A DNA stretch of 10,214 nucleotides from contig JAJZUH010000065.1 in assembly GCA_021847165.1 (NCBI GenBank), forward strand, positions 1 through 10,214, read 5' to 3'. Shown in pieces: positions 1 to 5,795 of this stretch; within the stretch, counting starts at the first letter, position 1; every line of letters starts with the position of its first letter. The DNA comes from Pseudomonadota bacterium (lineage in GTDB: Bacteria; Pseudomonadota; Gammaproteobacteria; Burkholderiales; Gallionellaceae). The position numbers and the translations under genes are program-made. The notes under the pieces were generated by a model. That model was given only the letters and a program-made list of their open reading frames with translations, was not told where the DNA came from and did no database searches.

Positions 1-2
1 TG

Positions 3-194
3 ACCGACATCTGCCTGACCGGGTCCGAGAAGCTGGCGCGCATCCCGCTCAAGCAGTATTTCCCGCAACGCGGCTACGGCCTGGTGTTGCGCAAGGGTCG
101 CTTCCTGTCGCCGCAGGCACGGCGCTTTGTGGAGATACTGAACGAGGTCTACGGCCTGCAAACGGAGACTGCGGCAGTCACCGTTCGAGATTGA
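3..194 (+). CDS. LysR-type transcriptional regulator, C-terminal fragment (5' end outside window)
   Basis: An open frame enters from the left edge and encodes 63 residues ending ...TVRD before a TGA at 192-194. It contains the stretch QYFPQRGYGLVLRKGRFLSP, followed by QARRFVEIL. This resembles the end of the effector-binding domain of LysR-type regulators of the CysB/Cbl-like kind, where a strand of the form GLVLRKGRFLSP is followed by an amphipathic helix. The DNA-binding domain and most of the effector domain are off the window, so ligand and targets cannot be judged. The last four codons and the stop lie inside the 53-bp repeat at 178-230. The same bases on the other strand would encode the C-terminus of PpsR, so the gene was probably convergent with and overlapping ppsR before the insertion. 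The family call rests on a short C-terminal match only. Confidence 0.55.
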   Translation, partial: TDICLTGSEKLARIPLKQYFPQRGYGLVLRKGRFLSPQARRFVEILNEVYGLQTETAAVTVRD

Positions 195-230
195 GTTCCT
201 GCATCAGTTGCACCGCCAGTTCCTCGATGG
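178..230. repeat. 53-bp direct repeat, left copy
   Basis: This copy is identical base for base to 1663-1715. The flanking bases differ at once on both sides (g/c before, c/a after), so 53 bp is the exact extent. It contains the LysR stop codon. Read on the minus strand it encodes the final PpsR residues [16 protein letters not shown] plus the stop, without the rest of ppsR. It is therefore a duplicated ppsR 3' end at the left edge of the inserted segment. Confidence 0.97.
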
Positions 231-319
231 CGGAAAAAAGGTGCAGGAGTCGATTTCTTTCCGGGAAGTAGTTAAAGAAAGTTCCTTAGCAATATCCTGA
301 TTGAAATGAAAGGAATGGT

Positions 320-976
320 ATGAGTAGTAAATCAAAAGAAGGAGGAGGCTCCGGAAAGTTTGCATCGACACATTTATTGCTTTCCCAAAATATTACCTCT
401 GCCATATGGGGAATTTTTGTGATCGTTCTTTTCATGATTGAGGTTGCTGATTGGTACACCAATGACTCAGTAGCGGCCCTATTCTTTCTCGGCCTTCCGA
501 TATTATTTATTGCAGTGCGTTCCTTATTTTTTGGTATCGAACATGCGGTACAAAAAGAATATAAATCAGCAGCACTGAAAATCTTGATCGCTTTTATGCT
601 GACGTGTTCATTCGCACTTCCATCTGCGATCCTGTCAATCGATGGGAATCATTTTGACTATGCTCGTGATGTCGCATATTTCATGAAACTCACACTTAAT
701 GAAGAGCGTTATCTTCAAGAAATAGAGTTGACTCACCCGGATGACAGAGGGTATCGCTTTAAAAAATTTAGTTGGGGGATAAATTCGGCCGATGCTGGGG
801 ATTCGACAGATTTAATCTACGATGAGAGTGATGAGATGGCGTTACTGGATGGGCAACGTTCTCAAAAATGGTGGAAAAATGCAGGAGAGAATTCAAGAGA
901 TTTTTTTGGCGGCTGCAATTATGAGGTTCGAAAAATAAAATCTCACTTTTATGTGGTTCGCTTTATATGTGGATAA
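320..976 (+). CDS. Unrecognised three-helix membrane protein with a C-terminal soluble domain
   Basis: The 218-residue protein starts at ATG 320, preceded by AAGGA five bases upstream. A Ser/Lys/Gly-rich N-tail (1-15) precedes three predicted membrane helices at about residues 27-44, 50-72 and 84-106. A soluble, acidic C-terminal domain (107-218) follows, containing the stretch IYDESDEMALL and ending in an aromatic, Cys-containing strand (FYVVRFICG). I do not recognise a named family and assign no function. The gene is much more AT-rich than its neighbours (Lys AAA/AAT-rich codons, Phe TTT), which suggests recent acquisition. It lies alone between the left repeat and the toxin-antitoxin genes, with 125 bp before it. 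That leader holds only an A/T-rich 7-bp inverted repeat (TTTCTTT 254-260, AAAGAAA 274-280) and no clear promoter. Being an accessory or immunity-type membrane protein is conceivable but unsupported. Confidence 0.8.
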   Translation: MSSKSKEGGGSGKFASTHLLLSQNITSAIWGIFVIVLFMIEVADWYTNDSVAALFFLGLPILFIAVRSLFFGIEHAVQKEYKSAALKILIAFMLTCSFALPSAILSIDGNHFDYARDVAYFMKLTLNEERYLQEIELTHPDDRGYRFKKFSWGINSADAGDSTDLIYDESDEMALLDGQRSQKWWKNAGENSRDFFGGCNYEVRKIKSHFYVVRFICG

Positions 977-1095
977 ATTCCAATAACTAAAAGATTTTTA
1001 TAATACACAAATAAGGAGTAAGGCAAAACGAAAGGTGCCGGATAGTAACGGGCTATGCACACCGCTATCGATTCGAGATTACCTGGGTTAGACTT

Positions 1096-1110
1096 GCATC
1101 AATATGATGC
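1096..1110. promoter_or_regulatory. Palindromic operator candidate of the toxin-antitoxin operon
   Basis: A perfect 6-bp inverted repeat, GCATCA-ATA-TGATGC, lies 14 bases before the antitoxin start and just ahead of its Shine-Dalgarno. Type II toxin-antitoxin operons are commonly autorepressed through such a palindrome, so this is the best operator candidate. A TATAAT hexamer at 999-1004 could be the upstream -10 box, but no good -35 was found. The rest of 977-1095 shows an SD-like AAGGAG (1013-1018) with no credible gene behind it. Confidence 0.45.
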
Positions 1111-1124
1111 CTGGAAGGAATGCC

Positions 1125-1334
1125 ATGAATATCACGCTACAAAAAATACCCGTCGAAGAACGAATCAAGATGGTTGAAGATATTTGGGACAGCATTGCTG
1201 CCGATAAGAAAGTGCTGGCGCTTACCGCCGAACAAAGAGCGGAGCTTGACCGACGTTTGAATGCATACGAAGTTGACGGAAATCATGGCCGCTTGGCGAC
1301 GGACGTGATGGCAGACATCAGACGCAAACTATGA
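1125..1334 (+). CDS. Type II antitoxin, PF09720-like (putative addiction module component)
   Basis: The 69-residue protein has the family's hallmark N-terminal helix, VEERIKMVEDIWDSIAAD, followed by LTAEQRAELDRRLNAYE. This is the pattern of the small antitoxins annotated as addiction module proteins (PF09720/TIGR02574). Its role would be to bind and neutralise the adjacent toxin and probably repress the operon. I chose ATG 1125 over the upstream in-frame ATGs at 1104 and 1107 because GGAAGGA (1113-1119) sits at the right distance and the homologous core begins here. The upstream ATGs lie in the palindrome. The stop overlaps the toxin start as ATGA, so the two are translationally coupled. The C-terminal part (about 50-69), likely the toxin-wrapping tail, is less conserved. 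Confidence 0.85.
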   Translation: MNITLQKIPVEERIKMVEDIWDSIAADKKVLALTAEQRAELDRRLNAYEVDGNHGRLATDVMADIRRKL

Positions 1335-1627
1335 CGCTGGAGATTCGTCTCCGGCCGGAAGCTGCGCTTGATCTGGAGGATGCAGCGTTTTGGTACGAAG
1401 AACAAAGCACCGGGTTGGGCCACCAGTTCCTGGACGAAGCGATGGCAATTTTATCCGCGATTGCGGAAGCACCCTTGGCTCATCCCCTTGTTCATAGAAA
1501 TACCCGGCGCGCTTTGATGCGGCGCTTTCCTTTTGGCGTTTATTATCGAGTCGATTCTTTCGCCGTTGCGGTTGTGGCAATCATGCACGGCAGTCGAAAT
1601 CCGCAGCGCTGGAAAAATCGCGATTAG
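1331..1627 (+). CDS. ParE/RelE-superfamily toxin
   Basis: The 98-residue protein is normal in length for the family (PF05016-like). The N-terminal part (IRLRPEAALDLEDAAFWYEEQ) is the characteristic strand then long helix. The C-terminal signature RRFPFGVYYRV, then VVAIMHGSRNPQRW, is typical of toxins paired with PF09720-type antitoxins. ParE members poison DNA gyrase and RelE members cleave mRNA on ribosomes. The sequence alone does not decide, though the partner type and the closing RNPQRW pattern are usual in chromosomal ParE-like toxins. It overlaps the antitoxin by four bases (ATGA). The frame is intact with no truncation. Only 35 bp separate its stop from the end of convergent ppsR, and no terminator hairpin is visible there. 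Confidence 0.85.
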   Translation: MTLEIRLRPEAALDLEDAAFWYEEQSTGLGHQFLDEAMAILSAIAEAPLAHPLVHRNTRRALMRRFPFGVYYRVDSFAVAVVAIMHGSRNPQRWKNRD

Positions 1628-1662
1628 GGATATGCCGAATAAGTCCTGATGCGTCATCCGGC

Positions 1663-1715
1663 TCACCGTTCGAGATTGAGTTCCTGCATCAGTTGCACCG
1701 CCAGTTCCTCGATGG
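1663..1715. repeat. 53-bp direct repeat, right copy (3' end of ppsR)
   Basis: Identical to 178-230. Here it is continuous with the intact ppsR gene and supplies its last 16 sense codons and stop on the minus strand. On the plus strand it still carries the ACC GTT CGA GAT TGA ending of the LysR gene, now disconnected from that gene. This copy is part of the resident ppsR, and the left copy is the one joined to the LysR gene. Confidence 0.97.
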
Positions 1716-2478
1716 AACGCGAGGTGGTGTCGAACCACTTGATCCCTTCGCGGCGCATCATGCGTTCCGCCGCCGCGACCTCGTAGCGGCAGTTCTCCAG
1801 CGAGGCGTATTTGCTGTTCGGGCGGCGCTCGTTGCGGATGCGGTGCAACTGCTCGGGTGCGATGGTCAGGCCGAACAGCTTGTTGCGATAAGGCTTCAGC
1901 CGCGAGGGCAGATGGTCGCGCTCGAAATCCTCCGGGATCAGCGGATAGTTGGCCGCCTTGAGGGAAAACTGCAGCGACAGATACAGGCTGGTCGGCGTTT
2001 TGCCGCTGCGCGAGACGCCGACCAGGATGATGTCGGCGCTTTTCAGGTCAGCATCCGAGACACCGTCGTCGTGGGCCAGCGCAAAATTCATGGCCGCGAT
2101 GCGCGCGTTGTATTCGGGGTTGGCGTGGCCGTGCGAACGCCCCATGACGCGGGTGTACTTGCAGCCGAGTTCCTGCTCCAGCGGCGCGATGAAGGCATCG
2201 AACAGGTCGATGAAGAACGCCTCGGCCTGGTGCAGGATCGCGCCGAGTTCGGGATTGGTCTGGGTCATGATCACGATGGGGCGAACCCCTTCGCGCCGGC
2301 TGACTTCATCGATGCGCGCCAGGCATTCCCGGGCCTTGTCCTCGCTGTCGAGGAACGGGAATCGCAGGGGCCGGAACTCGATCCCTTCGAATTGCGACAG
2401 CAGGCCGTGCCCCAGGGTCTCCGCAGTGATGCCGGTGCCGTCGGATACATAGAACACGGTACGCTTCTGGGTCGTCAT
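1663..2478 (-). CDS. ppsR: PEP synthase regulatory protein (bifunctional kinase/pyrophosphorylase, DUF299)
   Basis: The 271-residue protein is full length for the PpsR/DUF299 family (PF03618). It shows the N-terminal [14 protein letters not shown] signature (8-21), the [12 protein letters not shown] region (116-127) and a P-loop, GVSRSGKT (154-161). The family inactivates phosphoenolpyruvate synthase by ADP-dependent phosphorylation of an active-site Thr, and reactivates it by Pi-dependent dephosphorylation; it therefore gates pyruvate-to-PEP flux in gluconeogenesis. The start is ATG 2478, with AGGTGG a few bases upstream. It lies 56 bp behind the symporter gene on the same strand with no terminator between, so co-transcription is plausible. 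Its usual partner ppsA is not in this window. Its last 53 bp form the right repeat of the inserted island, but the protein is intact. Confidence 0.93.
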   Translation of the reverse strand: MTTQKRTVFYVSDGTGITAETLGHGLLSQFEGIEFRPLRFPFLDSEDKARECLARIDEVSRREGVRPIVIMTQTNPELGAILHQAEAFFIDLFDAFIAPLEQELGCKYTRVMGRSHGHANPEYNARIAAMNFALAHDDGVSDADLKSADIILVGVSRSGKTPTSLYLSLQFSLKAANYPLIPEDFERDHLPSRLKPYRNKLFGLTIAPEQLHRIRNERRPNSKYASLENCRYEVAAAERMMRREGIKWFDTTSRSIEELAVQLMQELNLER

Positions 2479-2534
2479 GGTTCATCCACCTGAATGATTA
2501 TTCCTGCACTATCGCCGTCCCGTCACCCGCAGGA

Positions 2535-4622
2535 TCAGACCGGCCTGTCCTTGCCGTCGCTTTCCAGATAAGGATAGCGGACATGGTCGACCAGCTCCTG
2601 CATCTCCTTGCCCGGCGCAGCGGTCAGCAGGCTGCCGACGATGACGCCGACGAAGCCGGCCAGCATGCCGAACATGCCCGACGCAATCGGGCTGATGTCC
2701 CACCAGAGCGGTGCATTCACCCCGAAGAACGGATAGGTCATGTACATGTAATACATGCATACCGCCAGGCCGCCGATCATCCCCAGCACCGCTCCCGCCT
2801 TGTTGGCGCGCTTCCAGAACACCCCCAGCGCCAGCGCCGGGAAGAACGCGGAAGCGGCCAGCGAGAACGCCGCCCCCACCAGGAACAGGATGTGGCCGGG
2901 CTTGAGCGAGGTGATATAGGCGGCGAATACCGCCACCGCGAGCAGCAACGCCTTGGCGATGAACAGGCGCCGGCCGGTCGGGGCTTTCGGGTCGATCATC
3001 TTGTAGTACACGTCGTGCGACAGCGAATTGGAAATGGTCAGCATCAGTCCGTCCGCCGTGGACAGCGCAGCGGCAAGCCCTCCTGCCGCCACCAGGGCGG
3101 TGACCACATAGGGCAGGCCGGCGATCTCCGGCGTCGCCAGCACGATCAGGTCGCCGCCGATATTGACCTCGGCCAGCTGCACGATGCCATCGTGGTTGAT
3201 GTCGGTCACGCTCATCAGCGACTTGTCCACCGATGCCCAGGCAGACACCCAGCTCGGCAGTTCGGAGAAGCTGGAACCCACCAGCAGGGTGTACACGTCG
3301 TACTTGGCCAGCACCGCCAGCGCGGGCGCGGTGATGTACAGCAGGGAAATGAAGAACAGCGCCCAGAACACCGACTGGCGCGCTTCCCGCACCGTCGGGG
3401 TGGTGTAGAAACGCATCAGGATATGCGGCAGTGCAGCCGTGCCGACCATCAGGCACAGCACCAGCGCCAGGAAGTTCTTGCGTTTCTTGTCGCGCGTCGC
3501 CGGGTCCGGACCGGCAAACGGTTCGGCATGGGCCGCGATCGGGGCGGCCTTGACCCGGTCCGTTTCGGCGGCCGCGCGCCATGCCTTGCGCGCCGCGTCG
3601 ACATCTGCGGGGAATTCCGCCACGGCCTTGTCGGCGGCCGCGATGGCCTTGGGGTCCGCATCGCGCTTGCCTTTCAGTTCGGCGGCCGCCTTGACCAGCC
3701 GGCCTTTTTCTTCGGCCAGATAGGCAGCCCCGCCCGCCTCCAGCGCCTGCAATTGGTCTTCGGTTGTCTTCTCGCGCTGTTTCAGGATCGACCTCACCTC
3801 GGCTTCGCGCGCGCCGTCGGGCGTGGCCGGGTCATTCAGCGCCTGCTCGCGTGCCGTGACCTTCTGCAGCACGTAGCCGTAGGCGACCTGCGGCACCGGG
3901 TTGCCGGTATGCTTCACCGACAGCCAGATCACCGGGATCATGTAGGCCACGATCAGGATCACGTATTGCGCCACCTGCGTCCAGGTCACCGCGCGCATGC
4001 CGCCCAGGAACGAGCACACCAGGATGCTGCCCAGGCCGACGAACACACCGGTGCCGAAATCCAGCCCGGTGAAGCGGCTGGTGATCAGCCCGACACCGTA
4101 GATCTGTGCGATCACGTACGTGAACGAACACAGGATCGCCGCGAACACGCCGATGGTGCGCGGGATGCGGCCGCCGTAGCGCGCGCCGAGGAAATCGGGG
4201 ATGGTGTACTGGCCGAACTTGCGCAGGTACGGGGCCAGCAGCAAGGCCACCAGCACGAAGCCGCCGGTCCAGCCCAGCACGAAGGCCAGACCGTCGTAGC
4301 CCGACAGGTAGAGCGTGCCGGCCAGGCCGATGAAACTGGCGGCCGACATCCAGTCGGCACCCACCGCCATGCCGTTGAAGAACGCCGGCACGCGCCGGCC
4401 GGCCACATAATATTCGGCAACGTCGGAGGTTCTGGACAGGATGCCGATGCCGGCATACAGCAGCACCGTGGCGCCGAGGAAGATGTAGCCCAGCATCTTG
4501 TTGGGCATGCCCATCTGCTCGAAGATGGACAGCAAGACGACGAAGCCGATGAATCCGCCCGTGTAGAGCGCATAGTAACGTTTGAGTTGCGCGACGAAGC
4601 GCGATTGCCCGGGTGCCGCCAT
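2535..4622 (-). CDS. Sodium:solute symporter large subunit, VC_2705-like subfamily (ActP/PutP superfamily)
   Basis: The 695-residue inner-membrane symporter probably moves acetate or another small monocarboxylate with a cation. Family marks include EYYVAGRRVPAFFNGMAVGADWMSAASFIG (70-99), the amphipathic GGMRAVTWTQ loop (207-216), [10 protein letters not shown] (398-407), and the cation-site helix LSTADGLMLTISNSLSHDVYY (520-540). It is longer than ActP because of two loop insertions: an Ala/Lys/Glu-rich hydrophilic segment at about 250-380, and a loop at 474-485 (DINHDGIVQLAE) matching an EF-hand calcium loop. The start at ATG 4622 overlaps the small subunit's stop by one base (TGATG). GGAAGG (4632-4637 on the plus strand) lies nine bases upstream and homology begins here, so the longer open frame to 4856 is not used. 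Substrate is inferred, not shown. Confidence 0.9.
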   Translation of the reverse strand: MAAPGQSRFVAQLKRYYALYTGGFIGFVVLLSIFEQMGMPNKMLGYIFLGATVLLYAGIGILSRTSDVAEYYVAGRRVPAFFNGMAVGADWMSAASFIGLAGTLYLSGYDGLAFVLGWTGGFVLVALLLAPYLRKFGQYTIPDFLGARYGGRIPRTIGVFAAILCSFTYVIAQIYGVGLITSRFTGLDFGTGVFVGLGSILVCSFLGGMRAVTWTQVAQYVILIVAYMIPVIWLSVKHTGNPVPQVAYGYVLQKVTAREQALNDPATPDGAREAEVRSILKQREKTTEDQLQALEAGGAAYLAEEKGRLVKAAAELKGKRDADPKAIAAADKAVAEFPADVDAARKAWRAAAETDRVKAAPIAAHAEPFAGPDPATRDKKRKNFLALVLCLMVGTAALPHILMRFYTTPTVREARQSVFWALFFISLLYITAPALAVLAKYDVYTLLVGSSFSELPSWVSAWASVDKSLMSVTDINHDGIVQLAEVNIGGDLIVLATPEIAGLPYVVTALVAAGGLAAALSTADGLMLTISNSLSHDVYYKMIDPKAPTGRRLFIAKALLLAVAVFAAYITSLKPGHILFLVGAAFSLAASAFFPALALGVFWKRANKAGAVLGMIGGLAVCMYYMYMTYPFFGVNAPLWWDISPIASGMFGMLAGFVGVIVGSLLTAAPGKEMQELVDHVRYPYLESDGKDRPV

Positions 4623-4885
4623 CACCGCTCGCCTTCCTGCACGTCGTATTCGCGGTCCAGGCGCTCCATGCGCCAGGCGTAATAGCCGATCAGGATCACG
4701 TAGATCAGCAGTGCGCCCTGCGCCGCCATGAAGAACGAGAGCGGGAAGCCCAGAATGGTGATGGACTGCAGATCGCGGGCGAACCAGCCGACGACGAAAG
4801 TGGCCACGAACCAGATCGCCAGCAACATCCCGGTCAGGCGCAGGTTCTTCCGCCAATATTCCCTGTGCCTTTGCGTCAACTGCAT
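4622..4885 (-). CDS. Solute:sodium symporter small subunit (DUF4212)
   Basis: The 87-residue protein has two predicted membrane helices (about 16-36 and 50-71) and the typical N-terminal basic motif, HREYWRKNLRLTG (7-19), of DUF4212/TIGR03647. This family is found as the partner of VC_2705-type symporters and is taken to be a small subunit; a direct role in transport is not well defined. I start it at ATG 4885, where AGGGGGA precedes at five bases and the family's N-terminus begins. An upstream in-frame start at 4972 would add 29 non-family residues and run through the inverted repeat. Its stop overlaps the symporter start, so the two are coupled. It is the first gene of the minus-strand symporter-ppsR operon and is divergent from the two-component genes. 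Confidence 0.88.
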   Translation of the reverse strand: MQLTQRHREYWRKNLRLTGMLLAIWFVATFVVGWFARDLQSITILGFPLSFFMAAQGALLIYVILIGYYAWRMERLDREYDVQEGER

Positions 4886-4907
4886 GTTTCCCCCTGTTAA
4901 AACAAAT

Positions 4908-4934
4908 CCCTGCAGGTCAAGCCGGCCTGCAGGG
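4908..4934. promoter_or_regulatory. Perfect inverted repeat CCCTGCAGG-N9-CCTGCAGGG in the divergent promoter region
   Basis: The two 9-bp arms (4908-4916 and 4926-4934) are exact reverse complements. Each also contains the self-palindrome CCTGCAGG, so the site can equally be read as two copies of an 8-bp palindrome 17 bp apart. It ends one base before the predicted -35 of the two-component promoter and lies in the leader of the DUF4212 operon, 23 bases from its ATG. It could be an operator for a dimeric repressor or a leader hairpin. It has no U-tract, so a terminator is unlikely. Confidence 0.5.
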
Positions 4935-4935
4935 T

Positions 4936-4963
4936 TGGACAATTCACCTCTTCCACTTAGAAT
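4936..4963 (+). promoter_or_regulatory. Predicted sigma-70 promoter of the two-component operon
   Basis: TGGACA (4936-4941), 16 bp, TAGAAT (4958-4963): each box matches the consensus in five of six positions. Transcription would start near 4970 and give a leader of about 84 bases before the response regulator ATG. The upstream inverted repeat abuts the -35, and the predicted response-regulator site lies downstream, within the leader. Assignment is by eye only. Confidence 0.45.
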
Positions 4964-5018
4964 GTCTCTCAAGCAGGGCGGGTGCGATACCTGACATGCA
5001 CTCGCCCCATGGAAGGAA

Positions 5019-5050
5019 CTTAACCCTCAATCCTTACACGGTACTTACAC
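5019..5050 (-). promoter_or_regulatory. Predicted response-regulator binding site: three TTA half-sites, steps 14 and 11 bp
   Basis: On the plus strand: CTTAACC at 5019, CTTACAC at 5033, CTTACAC at 5044. The 11-bp step is the usual spacing of direct-repeat sites bound by OmpR/PhoB-family regulators, and CTTA-type half-sites are known for the PmrA branch. The same 14+11 pattern occurs at 9428-9458 upstream of yjcH-actP. Relative to both symporter operons the site has the same orientation, reading GTAAG...GTAAG toward the gene. It ends three bases before the response regulator ATG, so occupancy could also block that gene's leader. No convincing -10 for the DUF4212 operon was found just downstream on the minus strand. 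Confidence 0.5.
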
Positions 5051-5053
5051 CCA

Positions 5054-5728
5054 ATGCGCATCCTGATCGCCGAAGACGACGAAGTTCTGGCGGATGGTTT
5101 ATGCCACTCCATGCGCCAATCGGGTTATGCCGTCGACTGCGTCAAGGACGGTCTCGCCGCCAACCTGATCCTCAGCGGCGAGCAGCCTTTCGACCTCGTG
5201 ATACTCGATCTGGGCTTGCCCAAGGTGGACGGTTTCAGCGTGCTGCGCAGCCTGCGCGAGAACAACCGCCAGGTTCCCGTCATTATACTCACGGCCCGCG
5301 ATGCCGAAGGCGACCGGGTCAAAGGCCTGGATCTCGGCGCCGACGATTACATGATCAAGCCGTTCAGCCTGCCCGAACTCGAAGCCCGCGTGCGCGCGCT
5401 GATCCGGCGCGGGCAGTGCGGCGTGAATCCGGTCTATACCTGCGGCACGCTGACCTTCGACAGCGTCGGACGCCGTGCCGCGATCAACGGCACCACGCTG
5501 GAACTGACCACCCGCGAGATGAGCGTGCTGGAGGCGCTGATGCTGCGCACCGGCTGGGTGGTCAGCAAGGAACAATTGCTGGAACGGCTCTACAGCTATG
5601 CGGAAGAAGCCAGCAACAACGCCATCGAGGTCTACATCCATCGCTTGCGCAAGAAGATCGAGCCTGCCGGCGTCACCATACGCACCATACGCGGGCTGGG
5701 CTATGTCATCGGCAGCCTGCCTTCCTGA
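5054..5728 (+). CDS. OmpR-family response regulator (TctD/QseB/PmrA-like)
   Basis: The 224-residue DNA-binding response regulator is of standard length. The receiver domain (1-118) has the acidic pocket D8/D9, phospho-acceptor D52 in LVILDLGLP, T80 and K102 in IKPF. The C-terminal winged helix (about 127-220) shows the LTTREMSVLEALM and VEVYIHRLRKKI-like (here IEVYIHRLRKKI) segments and ends in IRGLGYVIG. It would bind as a dimer to direct-repeat sites and control transcription when phosphorylated by the kinase encoded 67 bp downstream. The start at ATG 5054 is fixed by the canonical MRILIAEDD N-terminus. No Shine-Dalgarno is visible before it; the bases are instead the CTTACAC repeats. It is divergent from the DUF4212-symporter operon, which it probably controls together with yjcH-actP (inference from matched sites). 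Confidence 0.93.
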   Translation: MRILIAEDDEVLADGLCHSMRQSGYAVDCVKDGLAANLILSGEQPFDLVILDLGLPKVDGFSVLRSLRENNRQVPVIILTARDAEGDRVKGLDLGADDYMIKPFSLPELEARVRALIRRGQCGVNPVYTCGTLTFDSVGRRAAINGTTLELTTREMSVLEALMLRTGWVVSKEQLLERLYSYAEEASNNAIEVYIHRLRKKIEPAGVTIRTIRGLGYVIGSLPS

Positions 5729-5795
5729 AGCGGATGGCGCGTTCGTTCCCGCAGTTGCAACACCGTCAAACCTGGCAAGGCCCATAAGGAGCGTC

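Larger units (their letters stand above)
178..1715. mobile_element. Inserted island bounded by 53-bp direct repeats, carrying an orphan membrane protein and a toxin-antitoxin pair
   Basis: The segment between the repeats (231-1662, 1,432 bp) differs from its surroundings. The 320-976 part is strikingly AT-rich, while the flanking LysR and ppsR genes are GC-rich. The repeats duplicate the overlapping 3' ends of two convergent host genes, as integrative elements do when their attachment site reproduces a gene's 3' end. No integrase, transposase or resolvase is encoded inside, and no convincing terminal inverted repeats are seen. It is therefore either a non-autonomous element, a remnant of a larger element, or a product of recombination or double-strand-break repair. 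The toxin-antitoxin cargo would favour retention. The repeats are observed; mobility is inferred. Confidence 0.6.

Noticed and set aside
1087..1093. GTTAGAC resembling an integron attC core site (GTTRRRY)
   Set aside because: No matching inverse core (RYYYAAC) or attC-like folded arms were found upstream, and the island ends are 53-bp direct repeats, not cassette junctions.
1037..1093. Short GTG-initiated open frame behind AAGGAG (1013-1018)
   Set aside because: The spacing to the start is too long, the product would be 18 residues, and it runs through the likely control region of the toxin-antitoxin operon.
1645..1661. CTGATGCGTCATCCGG resembles a REP/BIME-type half element
   Set aside because: Only a single short imperfect palindrome with no second copy in the window, so a repeat family cannot be supported.
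231..1662. Terminal inverted repeats of a transposon at the island ends
   Set aside because: Only CGGA is shared between the inverted ends, which is too short; no transposase is present.
2583..4682. Long plus-strand open frame (about 700 codons) opposite the symporter gene
   Set aside because: Its translation is rich in His, Gln, Arg and Asp with no domain pattern, as expected for the antisense of a GC-rich membrane-protein gene. The minus strand encodes a clear symporter.
4622..4856. 78-residue N-terminal extension of the symporter
   Set aside because: It overlaps the DUF4212 gene in another frame and is Arg/His-rich antisense-like sequence. The coupled ATG at 4622 has a ribosome-binding site and matches the family start.
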